From: Methanoculleus sp.
GTDB lineage: Archaea; Halobacteriota; Methanomicrobia; Methanomicrobiales; Methanoculleaceae
Assembly (NCBI GenBank): GCA_023230425.1
Contig: JALNXI010000099.1
Coordinates: 1 to 6,909 of the forward strand
DNA: 6,909 nucleotides
Direction of reading: 5' to 3'
Shown here: positions 6,009 through 6,909 of the stretch, piece after piece
Position numbering within the stretch: the stretch's first letter is position 1
Layout: every line of letters starts with the position of its first letter
The notes under the pieces: model-generated
What the model was told of the DNA's origin: nothing
Seen by the model: the letters and a program-made list of their open reading frames with translations, nothing else
Databases searched by the model: none
Program-made: the position numbers and the translations under genes

Positions 6009-6033
6009 CTGAGACGGCTCAGGAAAGTATATC
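6009..6033 (+). promoter_or_regulatory. Inverted repeat next to a TATA-like box in the divergent intergenic region
   Basis: CTGAG-ACGG-CTCAG (6009-6022) is a perfect five-base inverted repeat. It directly precedes GGAAAGTATATCT (6021-6033), which looks like an archaeal BRE plus TATA element. Read on the plus strand it would start transcription about 130 bases before the PAS gene. Read on the minus strand, GATATACTTT could serve the radical SAM gene some 95 bases away. The repeat overlapping the box edge is placed where an archaeal repressor or activator could bind. The rest of 5932-6186 shows no gene. Confidence 0.35.
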
Positions 6034-6170
6034 TCCAAACAGGCGGATGCATTGAGCGTAACAGTCCTTGACCCGCGATTACAATACCCCGGGAGCAGGC
6101 TACCCTTCAGTCCGCCGGCCCGGCTCCTGCCCGGTGCGCAAACAGCATAAGAACCCCAAACCCAGGGTCT

Positions 6171-6175
6171 GGTGA
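6171..6175 (+). promoter_or_regulatory. Ribosome-binding site for the PAS-domain gene
   Basis: GGTGA complements the 3' end of archaeal 16S rRNA and lies 11 bases before ATG 6187. A closer ATG at 6177 is only one base away and opens a 21-codon frame that ends at 6242, so 6187 is the better start. Confidence 0.5.
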
Positions 6176-6186
6176 AATGAATAGAT

Positions 6187-6909
6187 ATGCAGGAAGATTC
6201 CTTGAATCAGGAGATTCAGACCGTCCGGCAGTGTATCAGTGAACTCACCCGGGAGCCGCCGGCAGGTTCCCGGGGCGCTACGCCGCTCGAAAGGCTTCTC
6301 TCTGCTGCAGAGAGCCTGACCGCAGCCGCAGCCCGGGCTGAGGAGGAGCGGCAGCAGCTCCGGGACCTCGTCGGATCCTCCCCTGATGGGTTCGTGGTGA
6401 CGGACGCGGGCGGCAGGATCGTCGAGGCAAACCCGGCGGCAATGAGCCTCCTCGGGGAGCCGCTGCCAGGGACGCTCCTTGCGGCGTGCGGTTACCCCGA
6501 CGCTCAACCGGAGATCGCTCGCATGCTTGCCGACCTCCGTGCCGGGAAAGCGTGCGCATCCCGGGAAACAACCCTGCGCTCCCCGGGCGGCGCCCCGGTC
6601 CCGGTCACGATCACCGCCGCCGGCCGTGGTGCTGGGGAAAAGCGGTGGCTGATCCGGGAGCGGCCACAGGAGCACCGGGCTATCGAGAAGAAGACAAAAG
6701 GGATCTACCGCCTCCTCTTTGACCGGATGCTCGAGGGCATCTACGTCTTCGGGATCGTCCGGGACGCTGACGGCCGCCCGGTCGACTACCGGTACATCGA
6801 CGTAAACCCCGAGGGTCTCGAACTGATCGGGCGCAGACGCGAAGAGGTCATCGGCAAAAGCGTCTCAGAGGTCTTCCCGGAGATGGATAAATTCCTGCGG
6901 AACCTCTTC
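6187..6909 (+). CDS. PAS-domain sensory protein, probably a histidine kinase (3' partial)
   Basis: The frame is open from ATG 6187 to the right edge without a stop, giving 241 residues. Residues 1-60 are hydrophilic and end in an Ala/Glu/Arg-rich helix (LLSAAESLTAAAARAEEERQ) that looks like a coiled coil. A first PAS domain starts near residue 59 (LRDLVGSSPDGFVVTD ... GRIVEANPAA). A linker (about 145-172) leads to a second PAS domain (IYRLLFDRMLEGIYVFGIV ... YIDVNPEGLELIGRRREEVIGKSVSEVFPE), cut by the window end. No membrane helix or signal peptide is seen, so it is probably a cytoplasmic sensor. Multi-PAS proteins of this type in Methanomicrobiales usually end in HisKA/HATPase domains, but no kinase motif lies within the window, so the output domain is inferred. 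It is transcribed divergently from the radical SAM remnant, and nothing shows what it senses. Confidence 0.85.
   Translation, partial: MQEDSLNQEIQTVRQCISELTREPPAGSRGATPLERLLSAAESLTAAAARAEEERQQLRDLVGSSPDGFVVTDAGGRIVEANPAAMSLLGEPLPGTLLAACGYPDAQPEIARMLADLRAGKACASRETTLRSPGGAPVPVTITAAGRGAGEKRWLIRERPQEHRAIEKKTKGIYRLLFDRMLEGIYVFGIVRDADGRPVDYRYIDVNPEGLELIGRRREEVIGKSVSEVFPEMDKFLRNLF

Noticed and set aside
5263..6012. 249-codon plus-strand frame over the gene debris
   Set aside because: The minus strand shows recognisable radical SAM and membrane segments. The plus frame has no motif or ribosome-binding site and is explained by high GC.
5932..6060. Minus-strand frame reading RFLKRFEKTPALPSS upstream of the radical SAM start
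   Set aside because: It is short, has no start with a ribosome-binding site, and ends in TGA just before GTG 5931; no family resemblance was seen.
6177..6242. 21-codon leader peptide frame overlapping the PAS gene start
   Set aside because: Its ATG is one base from the GGTGA site, too close for initiation, and the peptide shows no leader features.
6100..6675. 191-codon minus-strand frame opposite the PAS gene
   Set aside because: The plus strand has two PAS domains, a ribosome-binding site and an uninterrupted frame to the window edge.

Overview
The window looks like a high-GC methanogenic archaeon of the Methanomicrobiales, probably close to Methanoculleus. This placement is an inference. 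It rests on a PGF-pre-PGF domain behind an Ig-like repeat array, dense N-x-S/T sequons on exported proteins, GGTGA/GGAGG ribosome-binding sites, archaeal-type TATA boxes and a PAS sensor protein of a kind common in that group. No rRNA, tRNA, CRISPR array or complete insertion sequence was found.

Layout from left to right. (1) Bases 1-3217, plus strand: the 3' part of a large surface protein. It has nine complete and one partial bacterial-Ig-like (BIG2-type) repeats, a PGF-pre-PGF domain, a glycosylatable Thr-rich stalk and a short C-terminal membrane anchor. (2) Bases 3218-3408: a convergent intergenic stretch with an oligo-T tract, a hairpin with a UUCG loop, and what appears to be the last ~20 codons of a VOC/glyoxalase-family gene on the minus strand. 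(3) Bases 3409-5160, minus strand: an exported PQQ-type glucose/sorbosone dehydrogenase beta-propeller with 24 sequons. (4) Bases 5287-5931, minus strand: gene debris. The start of a radical SAM protein, including its Cx3Cx2C cluster motif, is joined to the C-terminal part of a four-helix membrane protein, and there are two reading-frame breaks. (5) Bases 5932-6186: a divergent intergenic region with a TATA-like box, a small inverted repeat and ribosome-binding sites for both directions. (6) Bases 6187-6909, plus strand: the N-terminal 241 codons of a PAS-domain signalling protein that runs off the right edge.

The two intact exported proteins are convergent and likely act at the cell surface as adhesin/S-layer-associated and carbohydrate- or surface-related functions. 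They are not an operon, and no joint pathway can be shown. The most notable signal is erosion: three truncated or frameshifted gene remnants (VOC tail, radical SAM head, membrane-protein tail) lie within 2.6 kb, flanking the dehydrogenase. I see no convincing new multi-gene system. The radical SAM/membrane chimera is the item most worth checking.
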